Below are positions 1 through 11,807 of a stretch of DNA of 64,000 nucleotides, one piece after another. Both the position numbers and the translations under genes were made by a program. The notes under the pieces were generated by a model. It saw only the letters and a list, made by a program, of their open reading frames with translations. It had not been told where the DNA came from and ran no database searches. Origin of the DNA: Heliopora coerulea (Eukaryota > Cnidaria > Anthozoa > Scleralcyonacea > Helioporidae); assembly GCA_030142905.1 (NCBI GenBank), contig JASJOG010000245.1, forward strand, positions 395,839 through 459,838, read 5' to 3'. Each line of letters opens with the position of its first letter. Position 1 is the stretch's first letter.

Positions 1-702
1 TTCTGGGTCCACCTCAACTTTGGTACTGTCATTTATGGACTGTTTCAATACTATAGGAGTCTTGGCAACAGCAGCTGCCTTGATTAAATCTCTTGACCTC
101 TTGACTGCCTAGCCTCCATGGTACTCAATTGCCTTCACTTCATGTTGGTCAGTTGATTTAAGGTTTGTGTTCAAAGAGATTTTGTCCGATACTGTTTCGT
201 GTGTTACAACACCTTTGACGATCCAAAAATGAAGCAAAACATGTTCCAGAACACTCGTCAAACTTTTGTTTGGGTAAAACCCACAAAGGGTGATCAATTT
301 CTCCCACTCATTCTTGATTTTATCTCGTTGTGGTCAATCTTTTAAAAAATTTTGTTCTATTCTAACTGAGCGTACCTGTTCAGCCTTCATCTGGATGTTA
401 TGAAAAGCGAAAAACGATGTACGAATAGTTCTGAGCATGAAAGCAATGTCTGGTTCCAGATCGTCTATTTTTTCCAGCACCTTTTCAGCTATTAGTGCTT
501 CTTCTGGAATATTGCATGCACAATCACTTATTCTGGACAAAACAACAACAAGCTCATCCTTTGATACATTCTCAAACAGCTCGTTGACTCCTTCAAAATC
601 CTTTTCCATAACAAGTTTACTGATTTCGTCATTTTCTACATCATCAGTTAAATCTATCGAAAAAATTTCGTACAACTCCTTGAGCTCTTGACTCTCCGCC
701 AT
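1..702 (-). pseudogene. Decayed ORF of unknown family, runs off the left edge
   Basis: I do not recognise this protein. Reading the minus strand from an ATG at 702, an acidic, helical stretch of about 120 residues starts MAESQELKELYEIF and is followed, after an in-frame TGA near 335, by a second conserved-looking stretch (WEKLITLCGFYPNKS). A TAG near 108 follows, then reading continues (AVKRSRDLIKAAAVAK) to the window edge. The frame stays open on either side of both stops, so this looks like one longer protein that has lost two codons to stops. No zinc-binding, nuclease or membrane motif is visible. It may be part of a transposon-encoded protein, given the surroundings, but that is inference. 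An upstream extension to 801 is open but its composition is unlike the rest. Confidence 0.4.
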
Positions 703-1967
703 CTTTAAAACTGTTATATAGATTCCAGGCCCTTGCATCATGGAGAGTCCGCTATGCCAATGTCGTTGCAACGCCCTCCCTCCCCCCGCCCTGCAGTCCA
801 CAGATTGTGTCCTTTGGACTATGCTTAAAGAATGCTACTTTTGGCGGTGATAATACTGAATTTTTAAGTTGAAGTTATGTCAAAAGAAACCATGTGGTCA
901 GAAGATACAAACTGCATAGAGCTGTGACTTTATTTGATGTATGGTTGTCTCGAATGTAAATCGAATGTTTCATATTCGGGAGGGGGATGTTACTAATGAT
1001 TATGTATATTATAGATTAAACTAAGTTGTGGCCGCGTATAATTTTGTAAAAAAAAAAAACATATGGTCGATTATAAGAGATTTAGTCGTTCAAATTCGTT
1101 TTAAAATGAAAGTTTTATCAAGAAATTGGTTTCACCTGTATCATTTTACCACATTCTTAAGTTGGTGGGAACACTAGTCCTCTGCATGGGTTAATGTTAC
1201 AAATTTCAAACTTTGCTGCCAAATTGGGGTTGCAAAAGCAAATGAAAATTTGTGAAAACACCACGTTAATGACAAGTCTGTTTGGCTCAGTGCAGTTTCT
1301 GTGTTAACCTGAAATAATGTTTGAACACAATGGCACTCACTGTGGATTGTTAATCCATTTGCAATTCCACATAAAAATTTGAATTCCAAATAGGCATGTT
1401 TCATCATAACATGCTTTACTTATACCACAGTCTCCACAATGGACCCCATCAACTGAGTTATAGCAGGGTTCCACTGTATTTTGGGCATGTAAATATTGTA
1501 TGAAGACTGACATACACACAATATGAACTAAATATTTTCAAAATTGTATACATTGGAAAAATCGATTCATCAATAGCACATGCAAAGATTGAGAAGAGAA
1601 TCAACTACCTCCTTTTATACAGTTCATCTACTACTCACTTTCTACTTTGTTGTTCGTTCTCTGTTCTGAAAGTATTAATGTCATAATTTAAGTAACACTT
1701 TTTTGCAAATCTTCTTGAGGAAAAACTGCAGCCAGAAAACTCTTTCCTCTCAATCTATTAAACAACCTCAAAACCACTTGAAAATTGTGTTGTCAGACCA
1801 ACTTTGTGTTATCACTTATCCTTCGTACAAGTAAGACAAATCCAATAAACTGATCATGATCACGTCCATTTCATAATTGTCATTGTCCTGATAACCTTCA
1901 GGTTCAACATGGGTATCTTGATGACAAACCATTATTTTTAACAACATATTCAGACTAAATCATAAAA

Positions 1968-1998
<31 letters not shown>

Positions 1999-2454
1999 CA
2001 TGTAAGTTCTTTCATGTAGGTGTTTACTGCATTTCATCAATCTCAACCACCCACAGACAAAGGTGGACTGCACGATGGTAAATATCGATGCAAAGTTTGC
2101 ACATATTCCTTAAATTTCTACAAGATCTACACAAATTGAAGAATCGTTTGTAACAGTTACACTTCTTCTTAATCATTTCTTTCACTCAAAATAAAATTAT
2201 AGGAAGGGTAACAATGACAAAATCTACTTAAAACATGATAAAACGTCTCTGGTCTATTATCCTTTAAACAAAGATTCAACACAGCATTGGTCTTTGTTAA
2301 ATTACCCTCACTTGAATTCACATGACACTGCAGACATCTTATTATTAAATCTTCAATTTCATTAGCAACATGCTTGGCAAATTCGTCCATGTCCCCTTCT
2401 TTCTTAATTATGATATTTTACATTGAGCAGTCTAGTGAACTTCTTCTTTTCTTT
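703..2454. other. Flanking DNA, no gene seen
   Basis: Only short, unconvincing open frames on both strands. The stretch is AT-rich and holds a TA microsatellite near 1968-1999. No terminal repeats or protein domains could be read here. Confidence 0.5.
1968..1999. repeat. TA-rich microsatellite
   Basis: Runs of alternating TA with one AA interruption, read directly. Simple sequence repeat with no evident function. Confidence 0.9.
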
Positions 2455-2835
2455 TCTTTTACCCAGCTTCTAGCCCCAGACTATCCTGGGGTCAGCTGCT
2501 CGGGTTCTAATCCTCCACATCTTGCCATATCCATAGTCAGGTCCTCCTTAATGCAGTCCATCCACCTCTTATTTGGTTGTCCTCGTTCTCAAACTCCATA
2601 ATGCTCCTAACTGACTCTGCTGCATCTTTCCTTTCAACGTGCCCATTCCTTATCTTGTGTGTCCATGAACCCCCCCAGAATTTGCCTCAACATTCTCATC
2701 TCTGTCCTTCTCAGCAGATCCTCTTTCTTCTTGCACATCGCCCAACATTACTGGTCTCAGCACTGATTTATAAATTTTTTATTTCAGTTTCTTTGGCATT
2801 TTCCTATCACAGATAACTCCAGACAGTCTAGTGAA
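2455..2835 (-). pseudogene. LINE (RTE-like) reverse transcriptase, C-terminal fragment
   Basis: On the minus strand, pieces of the C-terminal part of a non-LTR retrotransposon polyprotein can be followed across frameshifts. First comes a segment with DRKMPKKLK and KIYKSVLRPVML, then NVEANSGG, then the tail motif RGQPNKRWMDCIKEDL. The last motif (basic, then RW-D-IKEDL) is a familiar ending of endonuclease/RT LINE proteins in animals. The catalytic RT motifs are absent, so this is a 5'-truncated copy, the usual fate of LINE insertions. The clade assignment (RTE-like) is from recall of the family and is tentative; that it is a LINE remnant is more secure. Confidence 0.6.
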
Positions 2836-3270
2836 CAGGGACAATAAAATCTTTTCTTCATTCCCAATATAGTAGTCTCATTGAAGGGGTATAACTAGTA
2901 GTATTAATCCTTAGATTTAGATTGTAATTAAATTCATCACTAACAATCAACTGGCCTCTTTCAAACACAACAGCAGCTTTTGCTCTTGCTTTTTCAATTT
3001 TGTAATATCCAATATTTGTAATTGAACAGCAAGCCTGACATTGCAAAGACTGGATTCAATCTCCATACCATTGAATCTTCACATCAAGATTGACAATCAG
3101 ATGACTTTTCAATAGAAAAAAACAGGCAATACATGGTCTGAATAAACAGCAACAACATACCAAACACCGTAAAATTGACCTCCCAAGCAGTTTTATGTAA
3201 ATGAAATACCCATTTTGCAAAGCATGGTCTTGTAGACATCTTGCTTTCTTTATTTGACTGTTGTATGGTA
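2836..3270. other. Flanking DNA, no gene seen
   Basis: No supported coding sequence or repeat structure. Short open frames on the minus strand have no recognisable domain. Confidence 0.4.
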
Positions 3271-3603
3271 AATGTATGCAGGCCCGACTTTAAGGCAATT
3301 GGACCAATTGCTCCTAAGGGGGCCCCATGCTACGGTAATCTACTCTAGTCTTGTCAAGTACACACAACACATGACACATTACACACCTAACATCACATTG
3401 CAGGTTTTTCAGAGAACAACAATGATTATAATTTTCTTCTGAATTCTTAAAAATTCAGTAGTGTTTGTTTATACTGTTTATATTTGGAATTTTTTTTTTA
3501 CTGTACTTGAATTAAATAATATGTTAAGTAATTATATGTGTGTATGTACATATGCATGTTATGTGTTTCCCCTATGTTGTAAAGCAATAAACAGATTATG
3601 GTT

Positions 3604-3656
<53 letters not shown>

Positions 3657-4234
3657 CAAGAAGCAAATGTAGGAAAGATTGGCGTTTGGTAGTATGGAGT
3701 GCTCAATACCTGATGGTAGAGCAAAGCTATATATGAAGATTTTTTAAAACAGGTTCATTGCTACTTGGAGTTTAATGCACAAGGCAATCTTGTGCATGAA
3801 AATCTGAGTCGCAACGAACCTGTTTTAAGAAATATATATATATATATAAATTCATAATTTCATTTTAAATGTTTTTTCTAAACAAAAAATAAAATTAATA
3901 TTTTTAATAAACCATTTCACAGTGACTAAAACAAGTAGTTTTGTAACTATGTACTTTTCAAAGGTGACCTCCACATTTTGTTTGTTTACTTGTATGCTTA
4001 CATGTATGCAATTTTATTTTGAAATATAGCTTAGATCAATTTGATCCATTAAGTCACATGCACTTTTTAAGCACACATTTTGATTGCTTTCCATTCTACC
4101 ACAGAGATATAAAGTCTATAATAGACTGTATTTACATCTCTATGATTCAACAGACCTTGGCTGTGAACCTGGGGCCCCAACAAAAATGTGCCCAATTGGG
4201 CCCCGCAGTTCCTAAGGCCAGAACTGAATGTATA
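3271..4234. mobile_element. hAT-1: non-autonomous hAT-type element with 8-bp target duplications
   Basis: The element proper is 3279-4226 (948 bp). It begins CAGGCCCGACTTTAAGG and ends, read inward on the other strand, CAGTTCTGGCCTTAGG, an imperfect terminal inverted repeat starting CAG as hAT ends do. It is flanked by AATGTATG (3271-3278) and AATGTATA (4227-4234), an 8-bp target duplication with one mismatch, the length expected of hAT. GGGGCCCC-type blocks sit just inside each end. There is no transposase; the interior is AT-rich with TA microsatellites. The right target copy ends one base into the 6-bp target site of Polinton-A, so the Polinton integrated right beside this element, or the reverse. 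Confidence 0.75.
3604..3652. repeat. TA microsatellite
   Basis: About 24 TA units with one TTTA interruption, inside hAT-1. A shorter TA run lies at 3833-3849. Any open reading frame through these is an artefact. Confidence 0.9.
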
Positions 4235-4238
4235 AGTT

Positions 4239-4410
4239 AGTAGTATAGAGCATGGCGGTACGAGCACAGTTTTTTCAACTACTCTGGAATCGACTTACAG
4301 CCCAAGAAATTTTAATACAACCTAGTTTTCATTCACTTTATAAATTTAATGGATTTCTTTATAGTTGTAAAAATGCGCTCGTAGCCCCATGTTGGTTTTC
4401 AATTAATTAG
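4239..4410 (+). repeat. Polinton-A left terminal inverted repeat
   Basis: Read against the reverse complement of 43995-44136: shared blocks include the AGTAGTATAGA terminus, GGCCCAAGAA, TTTTCATTCACTTTATAA, TAGTTGTAAAAATG and CCCATGTTGGTTTTCAATTAAT. The left copy has about 30 extra bases near its outer end. Confidence 0.85.
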
Positions 4411-4846
4411 TTTGTCATGAAGTGACGTCAACATACCAAACATCCATAGTGATTTGAATTGTTTAATGTCAACACAAAACTTATTTTTAGCAAGACTGGT
4501 TGTTAGGATGATTTGGTATGCTAACTATTTAAATGAACCTTTAATCTGGTTTTCATCAAGTCGGTGTAAAAACTACACTAGTAACTTCATGTTAGTTTAG
4601 TTTAAAGATTTACCTCAGGTAGGTGAAACCATATAACATTTTCAATAAATTTATCATATCTAACAACACGAGTGCAGTTTCTCAGTAAACTAATTCTTGG
4701 TAATACAAGAAGCCTTATGACATTTGTATGGAGGCGTGATGTCACATCCTTTCAGATAAGCAATTCTTGGTAAGACATATGAAGTGAAATGTGCTTGCTA
4801 CAATAGTAATGAGGCCGACACATCTGTGCCATGACATTAAATCTTT
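4411..4846. other. Polinton-A subterminal DNA, no gene seen
   Basis: Between the left TIR and the 3' end of the polymerase gene. No open frame of note; AT-rich. Confidence 0.5.
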
Positions 4847-5298
4847 TTAGATTTTATAGTGGCCATAAGCATAACTATCAATTCCATTGTTATGAAGGTA
4901 ACGTTTATCATCAAAGCAGCTAAGAGAGATCTTGTTTATCTCGCAACTACATAACTGATGATCTTGACTTCTAATTGTCTTCGTTGTGTTATGTATTTGT
5001 TTACAATTTAATAAGACATCTTTATAGTTATGTCTGATCTCTTTCTTTATTACACTCTTTTCCCACACACATCATTGTCTTTTATATGAGTACATTTTAC
5101 TTCTCGAACCTATAAACTTGTTTATTGGGATCCCTGATGCTTCGTCTTTGAACTTTCCAATTACTTTTTTATTTGTTTTATTATAATGAGAGCTTTCTGG
5201 ATAATCACTATTGTCAAATTTGTCTTTATCACTCCAGAAGTCTTCGTATACATTTTCTGCTTTCATTTCACATGTTAATGAGTCTGTGTCTATGAATA
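4847..5298 (-). pseudogene. Polinton-A protein-primed DNA polymerase B, C-terminal part
   Basis: This minus-strand piece starts within the PolB catalytic motif C (IDTDSL, just left of the Harbinger junction) and runs to the C-terminus. It matches the Polinton-B polymerase around residues such as NKKVIGKFKDE, GSRSKMYSYK, the RN-H/DDKR segment and a final FGHY/YGHY motif. Two open pieces (5072-5266 and 4847-5068) are offset by a frameshift. The upstream portion of the same gene resumes at 9143 beyond the Harbinger insertion. The gene cannot make a polymerase: the insertion falls just before the metal-binding DTD motif. Confidence 0.8.
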
Positions 5299-5515
5299 GA
5301 GACCTTTAGATTCACGTCAATGGAGAAACTGCCATCTGCAGTTTTACGTTTCACATTTGTGACTCGCCGTTCAGCTTATGTTAAACGTTTAGATTTTTTT
5401 GCTCACAAGCGACAACCCGGAGTCACATGTTTGGCACTTGCGGTTTGTGGTTATACAAAATTTTTAGTAGTGCCAAACTTTAGTTGGCGCCAATTTCAAA
5501 AAGATCACGTATAAA

Positions 5516-7047
5516 ATGGCTGCTGAAGCAAGGTAAGTGTAAATATGTCATGTACAATACCTTTTTTGATGTTTCTTGGTAGTTTATGAGTAATTTTAGA
5601 GCAATTATCACATCTTTAAAGACTTTTCAATCTTTTCCAGGAGAAATGTTAAAGATATCTTGGATGTGATGATGTTGCAAGACAGCGATTCAAGTGACAG
5701 TGATTTGGAAATGGCTCTACATGACTTATTATTTTTCAAGAAAAAAACATCTAGCAGACGTCTTAATTTGGAAGACGTCTCTGACACATGCTGTGAAGAA
5801 ATGCTTAGGTATAAGGGCCCGTTTAAACCAGGCCAACATCAACCAACATTGTTGGTCTAACAATGTTGCACAATGTTGGATGAGAATTTTAAACAAAGTC
5901 AAAGCAGATCAAACATATTCCAACATGTTGCATCGAACAAAGTTGTTGGCCTCGTTTGATCTGACCCTAAAAATTATCTGCAATATGAAAAAAAGAATTA
6001 CAAACTGAAATTGGTTTAATGTTGATTGATGAATAGATTTCAAAAACAAGACATTGAACGGCTTGGTGAGGCTCTTTAACTTCCAGATCACTACATATGC
6101 AGACAAGGAACCAAAGTGTCTGGTATTGAAGCACTAATGATTCTCCTATGAAGATTTGCCTATCCCAACAGATTGGGTGACAGACATCTGAGCTGAGTTT
6201 AATCAATAACAAGGTAGACAAAAGAAATATGTGAGGATCATGAACTGAAAATGTGGAAATGATTACTTTATTTATATCTTAGATACTATATGACATATGT
6301 GAGCGCCATGGTCATTTGCTGTAGTCAGTTAACTTAGCTTGGCTTGACCTGGAGAAATTTAGCAATGCTATTCATACCAAAGGAGCACCATTAGTTCAAT
6401 GTTGGGGGTTTATCAACGGGACCTGTTGACCAATTGCTCACCCCATTCGCAATCAGCAAATTATGTATAGTGGTCAAAAAAGAATACATGGCCTAAAATT
6501 TCAGGTACCAGAATGCAAAACATTCTACTGGTCTGATTTCATTGGACAAAATGGATAATTTTTCTTAAATTGTCATTTTTTATAGTCAGTACAAGCTCCA
6601 AATGGTTTAATTGTGCATTTGCAGAGTCCTCTGGAAGGAAGGAGGCATGATGCTTTCATGCTTCAAGTAAGTGGTCTGAGTGAAAAAATACAGCAATTTC
6701 AGAGACCAAATGGAGATCCATATGTACTTTATGGTGATGGAGCTTATGGCATTTCTCAGAACATCATGGGACCATTTCGTGGAGCAAATCTGACAGTTGA
6801 AGAGAGGTGTTTCAATATCTGAATGAGTATAGTTTGAATGTGTGTTGAATGAGGTTTTGGAAAGATATCTCAAAACTTTGCATTTTTGGATTTTAAAAAA
6901 AATCAAGAGGTTCTTCTACAACCTGTAGGAAAGTATTACATTGCAGCGTCAATCCTTATTAACCGTCACACATGCTTGTATGGATCTGTTACATACACAT
7001 ATTTCAACCTTCAACCTCCCACTTTGGAAACACATATGTCTAATCAT
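5516..7047 (+). pseudogene. Harbinger (PIF) DDE transposase, spliced and decayed
   Basis: Exon pieces can be followed. A short start (MAAEAR) ends near 5533 at GTAAGTG. A second exon (about 5640-5810, RRNVKDILDVM to CCEEMLR) follows. Then come a piece near 6037-6220 (QDIERLGEAL, RQGTKVSGIEALMILL), the catalytic region (about 6385-6502, QCWGFIN, HPIRNQQIMYSG) and the last exon (about 6587-7047: LEGRRHDAFML, YGDGAYGI, KNQEVLLQPVGKYY, TCLYGS, PPTLETHM). These match the DDE_Tnp_4 family. The first catalytic Asp is Asn here (FING where FIDG is usual), the second Asp (YGDGAY) and the Glu (VE before a stop replacing Trp) are present. At least four in-frame stops make it a pseudogene. Confidence 0.8.
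5812..5971. mobile_element. 154-bp Harbinger-type MITE in a transposase intron
   Basis: The element is 5815-5968, flanked by TAA on both sides (5812-5814 and 5969-5971). Its ends are GGGCCCGTTTAAACCAGGCC and, on the opposite strand, GGGTCAGATCAAACGAGGCC, followed by CAACA on both. TAA duplications and GGGNC ends fit PIF/Harbinger miniatures. It lies in the intron between exons 2 and 3 of the Harbinger transposase. It has no coding capacity. Confidence 0.72.
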
Positions 7048-7270
7048 TAAATTCAAACATCTTTCAAGATTTCTGTAAAGTTTACATACATCGCATAATC
7101 TCCTATTAACTAAATAAAGTATGAGATATTAAATAATGTTTTTCATAATTTTATCCTATACACTCAGATGTATCAGTCATTATTCTGTCAAAAAGCATGT
7201 AAAAACAACAACAACAAATCTTATAATGAGTACATTATCTTCCACAGGCTTAATTGGTACTCAACTTTTC

Positions 7271-9111
7271 TCATAAGAGTTCCAGCATCATTCTTCTTTC
7301 TTCCATTTGTAATTGAAATCTTGTTCTTCTCTCCTCTGTTTCTGCTTGAAATTTTTTTCTTTGGAATTCTAATTGTTGTAGTTCTGCCTTTTTCTTGTAT
7401 TTAGTTGCTAGAATCTCTATCACAGAATACTTACTTGCTCTTTTTCTTGTCAATTTCTGCTTTTGGTCTACAATATATCAGGAAAATGTGGAGAGATGTT
7501 TGATTTAAGTTTGCTGACTATAAGTTAAGAAAATGCAATTATTACCTTTGGCCTCATCATGTGGTTGAGCAGATGTTGTGTCAAACATGTTATCATCACT
7601 ATCTTCTTCAGAAGAATATACCAAAGATTCTGATTCGCAGCTGGAATGTCTTTCTGGAAACAATGACAACGACTAATGGTCAAAATAAGGGAATTAAAGT
7701 AAACAACCAATATTTTATCTACTGTTTAAATGACATCTAATGGTGAAGTTTATCACATTTCCATGCAACACTTGGCCTTAATATGAACATTAAAAACATT
7801 ATTTCCCCACATGTTAAAATTGGCACAAAGATCAACTAACTCTTTAATCCTTCTAAAGCAGATCTTTGCGTTTCTTCGCCTGTTCTTTTGTCTTCCGCTT
7901 TTTTTCTTTTTTCTTCTTTTTCGTATAGTTTCAATTCACTCATATCTCTTTGGTATGTGAAGATATCTTCACACAGTTGATTTAACTCTGTAAAGTCATC
8001 TTCAGTGCCTGACCTGAAGATATTAAAATTAATATGAATTTCACTCAAGGGTTATAGCAGCACTAATAAATTCTTAGAGAAATCATCCTTCTTGCAAGTT
8101 TCATGTTCACCGTCCAACACAACATGTTCCCTCATGAATGAAAAAATTGTTTTTTCCCTAAATTTAATGACAACTTCAAGTCCCAGTTTTGTAAAATTCA
8201 CAGTTAACCTCCCCACATGTTGCCACAGTCATATTTAGGAGATCTTGCCATTATGTATCTTCCCAAATAGTTATTCTCACCCTAAATGTTCAACATAATC
8301 CTGAATCTGACAAAATTTACGTTCCTCAGGAAAAACAAGAAGGAAAAACTAAAATTTTAATATACCAAAGTGAACATCTATAAATATAATCATTCATGCC
8401 TTTTAAGAGCTTTGGCATCCCCTTGCTTGTATTTTTCTAATAAACGGTTCATTCTTTCTCTACATCCTCATCCTTTCAGTTCAACAATGCTTTCATCTGT
8501 AGAAAACGCAAAACTTAATCTTGCAGCAAGGTTATCCCAATCTGCCGGCAGCTACCTCTTTTGCCAATGTGATGTCATGTTGGATGGAAGGCCAACAGAA
8601 TGGTGGCATTTTTCACATATTCAGCAATAGATGCATTTGAATGTACATGAACTAAACAATAAGCCAATGAGCTTTCAGTTCACAAAATTTTAAAAAGCAT
8701 TTGGGTCGTTAAGGTTTAAGAGATTACAAACTAACTAATAGAAGGCTTTTGGCAGCCATATTTGCAAATCGTAGTGCAAAACTTAACAGTTTCCATGATA
8801 CTGAATTATTGAAAAATTCCCTTTGGTTTAATAAAACTTCATTCAACAGAAAGACAAAACTCTAATTTAGGCATAACAGAAGCAAGAATGCAGGAAACCA
8901 CAAGTTTTAACAATAAAAATGAATACGTTATTGACATACATGAAACCTTACCTCCAGCCATCAAAAACGTGTAGATTGTACCGCAAACCGAATGCCGAAA
9001 GTGTTTCACGTGACTTTTCTCGGTCTGTCATTTTCTTCATTTGTCTGATCCAAAATTCCCGTTTGTTCGCTCCGTAAACTGCAAACCTCATCCTGCGGTT
9101 AGCAGTTTGTT
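7271..9111 (-). pseudogene. Harbinger second protein, Myb/SANT-like, broken
   Basis: Minus-strand pieces of the accessory DNA-binding protein that Harbinger elements carry divergently to the transposase. An N-terminal segment at about 9111-8950 (FAVYGANKREFWIRQMKK) is followed, near 8630-8400, by a Myb/SANT-like helix region (NLAARLSFAFS, CRERMNRLLEKYKQGDAKA). Distal pieces at 8048-7836 and 7453-7271 are rich in K, R, E and Q and look like a coiled coil (RKKFQAETEERRTRFQLQM). Stops and probable introns separate the pieces. In active Harbingers this protein helps the transposase bind the ends; here it cannot be functional. Confidence 0.6.
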
Positions 9112-9142
9112 GTTGAAAGAAAAATGTGGATCCAAAGGTCTC

Positions 9143-11388
9143 TAACAATAGTTTTGATTTGTTACCACACTTTTGTTTTACATAGTTATAGTGAAAATCA
9201 TACATTAGTGTCTTACTTAGATCTAAAATACACATTTCTACATAAGTCGGCCTATTTAAAGTTAAAATTTCTTTTATCTTATGTACTGCTACTAGTTTTT
9301 CATTAAATATTTTACTGCTTCCAAATGTTGGTTTTGATGTTAATTTTATTAGGTTCTTCTCATTTGTGACTAGTTTGACATCTACTTTTTTTCTTAGGTT
9401 CTCCATAGTCTTTCCAAACACCGAATTGTTCATTAGTTTAAAGAAGTCCTTTTCAAATGAGTTTTCGGCTTTGGTTCTTTTATCAGTATTGAAGTCTATA
9501 TATTGTTTTAGCCAGGGTGACTGGTTGAATTCTAGTACTCTGTATACGTTGGTTACTTTTAGCCCTAGATCTATATGTAATTGTAGGTTTCTATAGTGAA
9601 GAACATACTTTTCTTTGTTGTTTAGGGTTGGAACCAATTTATACACTTGACCTATGTTTATATTGTATTTTTCTCTTATTGATTCACAATATAGTGATAA
9701 CATTTCTTTTTTCTTGTGCTAATGGATAGTCATTATGTAGGTCATGTATTTCTTTTGGATATTCTACATCAACTTCTCATATCAATCCTTTCTTACTGTC
9801 TTCTTTCTATTTGAATAAGTCTATGTTATTAATTCCCTTCTGAAACCCCCTGTCGGTAAATATTGTGACATTGTCCACCCATATAGGTTTTGCACCATTC
9901 AACTTCTAACATTGTTTCCATTAATTTATAAACAGCATTCTCTCTATATATCTGAATTGGTTTAATATGTTTGTCATTATAACTACAGACAACCTTATAG
10001 CCATAACCACAGTCTTTATGCTTTTGATATGTTTCAGTGAATGATTTATCATTATTTGGTTGACATCCATGCACTTTTTCTGTTATAGCCTCAAAATCAG
10101 CATAGATTACAAATGGAGCTGCTAGTTCTTTGTGGTAGTTTTTGAAATATATCATATCACCAGCATTAGGCATTTTTATAGACTGTGCACCATTGATTGT
10201 TATGCAGTACATAGTGTTGTTTTTCTCCCTTTGTGATTAACAGTAGACTTAACATATCATCAAATTTGTCTTTTGATATATGAACTGGATATGGTTCTCG
10301 TTTTTCATACCCAAAAACATTTATATTAATGTTATTCATTTTCTCTATTTTTTTTTGAAATCTTTTTGTGAACCAGAAAGCTGACATTAGTGTAATCTAG
10401 ATTTTTGATGTATACTTTGTCACATTTTTTGATCCTCTGAGGGTCTTTTTCTTGTGGGTTCAAACACCTAATATGACACCATCTGAAGCATTAATTATCA
10501 CTATTCTTAAGGTTGATCAATCCTTTGTTAGAGTTTCTAAGCTCTGGGGGCCATTCTATATATGATGATCCTTTCAATGGGATGTATTTGACAACATTTA
10601 TATAATGCTTATCAATTGATTCAACAATCCATCCAGAACCGTCTGACAGCCAAGAATGAACAATATTTAATATATCTTGTTTTGATGTCTGTAAACTTTA
10701 AATTATTTTATGTTTGTTGATTAATGTTTTTGCTTTACTATTGAAATATGCTGTTCTTATGGTTGTTTTTCACATTATCTGCCACTATGGTCTTTCTGAA
10801 TTTTACTTTAAATGTTTCTATGTATTTGATACCTCTTGTTTCACTTAGTTGTTTGTTAAGTATGAAGTCAGCAATGTTTATAGTGCTATTTAACTGTATT
10901 AAAGAGTCTATTTTATTAAGTATTGCTATTTCATATGCTTTTGTGTAACTTTTTAATGCGGATCTTGAAATTGACCATAAATTGTTATCTATCATAGGTA
11001 CTTCTGGTGTTTTCAGTTTATTTATTTCGTATCTTTTGAGACCTGTTCTTTTGGCAATGGGATTTTTTCTCCTTATTGAACTTATTACTTTAGGTCCTTT
11101 TATGGTGTTGACTCTGACAACCTTCTTTTTTATAGTCTTTCGTTTCAAACTGGTCCTTGGTGCTATTTTTCTATCCTCCATTTTATTGTCATTGATGACC
11201 ACAAATTGTTGAACAGGTGGTGGTAAGTGTTTGGGTCTATTGTTCAACATTCTTTCTAATCTGATTTGAGCTGATTCTAACTTTTCTTCTTCTATGGCTT
11301 TTTCATGGGCGATTTTTTTCATCACCCTATTATAGTATGTCTGAGATACAAACTTCCCAGTTATTGGATTGATGAAATCTTCAGTCAT
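9143..11388 (-). pseudogene. Polinton-A protein-primed DNA polymerase B, N-terminal to palm part
   Basis: Reading right to left: a basic N-terminal region (10738-11388), a segment with GSSYIEWPPELRNS and CFRWCHI (about 10600-10470), then 10166-10387, and the exonuclease I motif FVIYADFE (about 10100). Then a jump: the next recognisable part is EVDVEYPKEIHD (about 9770), so exonuclease motifs II and III and polymerase motif A, present in Polinton-B, have been deleted near 9790-9850. The rest keeps motif B (KLMNNSVFGKTMENLR, about 9410) and TLMYDFHYNYV up to the Harbinger junction at 9142. Expected length is about 1,100-1,300 residues; this copy is far short and frameshifted several times. Confidence 0.82.
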
Positions 11389-11807
11389 AAATTTTGTTCT
11401 ATATACTATATAATATAGTATATATAAAATTCTTTAAGCCATTTTAATGCATTAATTATTTAAGGATTATTAGTCATCCACATTTTTTTTCAAGATTTCT
11501 TATATGTTTTTTGCTTTTTAAGTGTTTACTTTTACATGCCATGCGATAAATGTGATCACAAATGCTACAATGAAATGGAAGTGAAATAATCAGAAAGGTT
11601 TGAGTACTGCCAAAATGTGAGAGTAGTTATCTAACATTTCGAGTGAAGGCCATACACTTTTTCACATATCCTTGGTCTGCTTTCTTTCTATCTTCGTCTG
11701 TGAAATATTTCTTGGGTCTTCCATGACCACATTTGGGTTTTTCTATATTTATATCAGTCGTTATACTATATGTTTATATAATAACGTTTAAGTGATCAAG
11801 AGTATTT
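11389..11807. other. Polinton-A intergenic DNA, no gene seen
   Basis: Between the polymerase start and the zinc-ribbon gene. It begins with a TATATACTATATTATATAG-type AT palindrome right before the polymerase ATG (on the minus strand), a likely core promoter. No supported ORF; a minus-strand piece near 11640-11740 includes CGHGRPKKYF, too short to call. Confidence 0.4.

Larger units (their letters stand above)
5299..9142. mobile_element. PIF/Harbinger DNA transposon inserted in the Polinton-A polymerase gene
   Basis: The left end reads GAGACCTTTAGATTCACGT and the right end, on the other strand, GAGACCTTTGGATCCACAT, giving an imperfect terminal inverted repeat that exactly brackets foreign DNA between two halves of the polymerase frame. 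The 3,844-bp interior has the two divergent Harbinger genes: a spliced DDE transposase on the plus strand and a Myb/SANT-like protein on the minus strand. The expected 3-bp target duplication is not clean (minus-strand flanks TTA and TAT), probably because of point changes. Both genes are dead. Confidence 0.82.

Noticed and set aside
437..691. Plus-strand Ser-rich ORF opposite the left-edge gene
   Set aside because: Antisense shadow of the acidic minus-strand frame.
3461..3736. Open frames through TA repeats
   Set aside because: They are made of Tyr-Ile runs from the microsatellite and have no conserved sequence.
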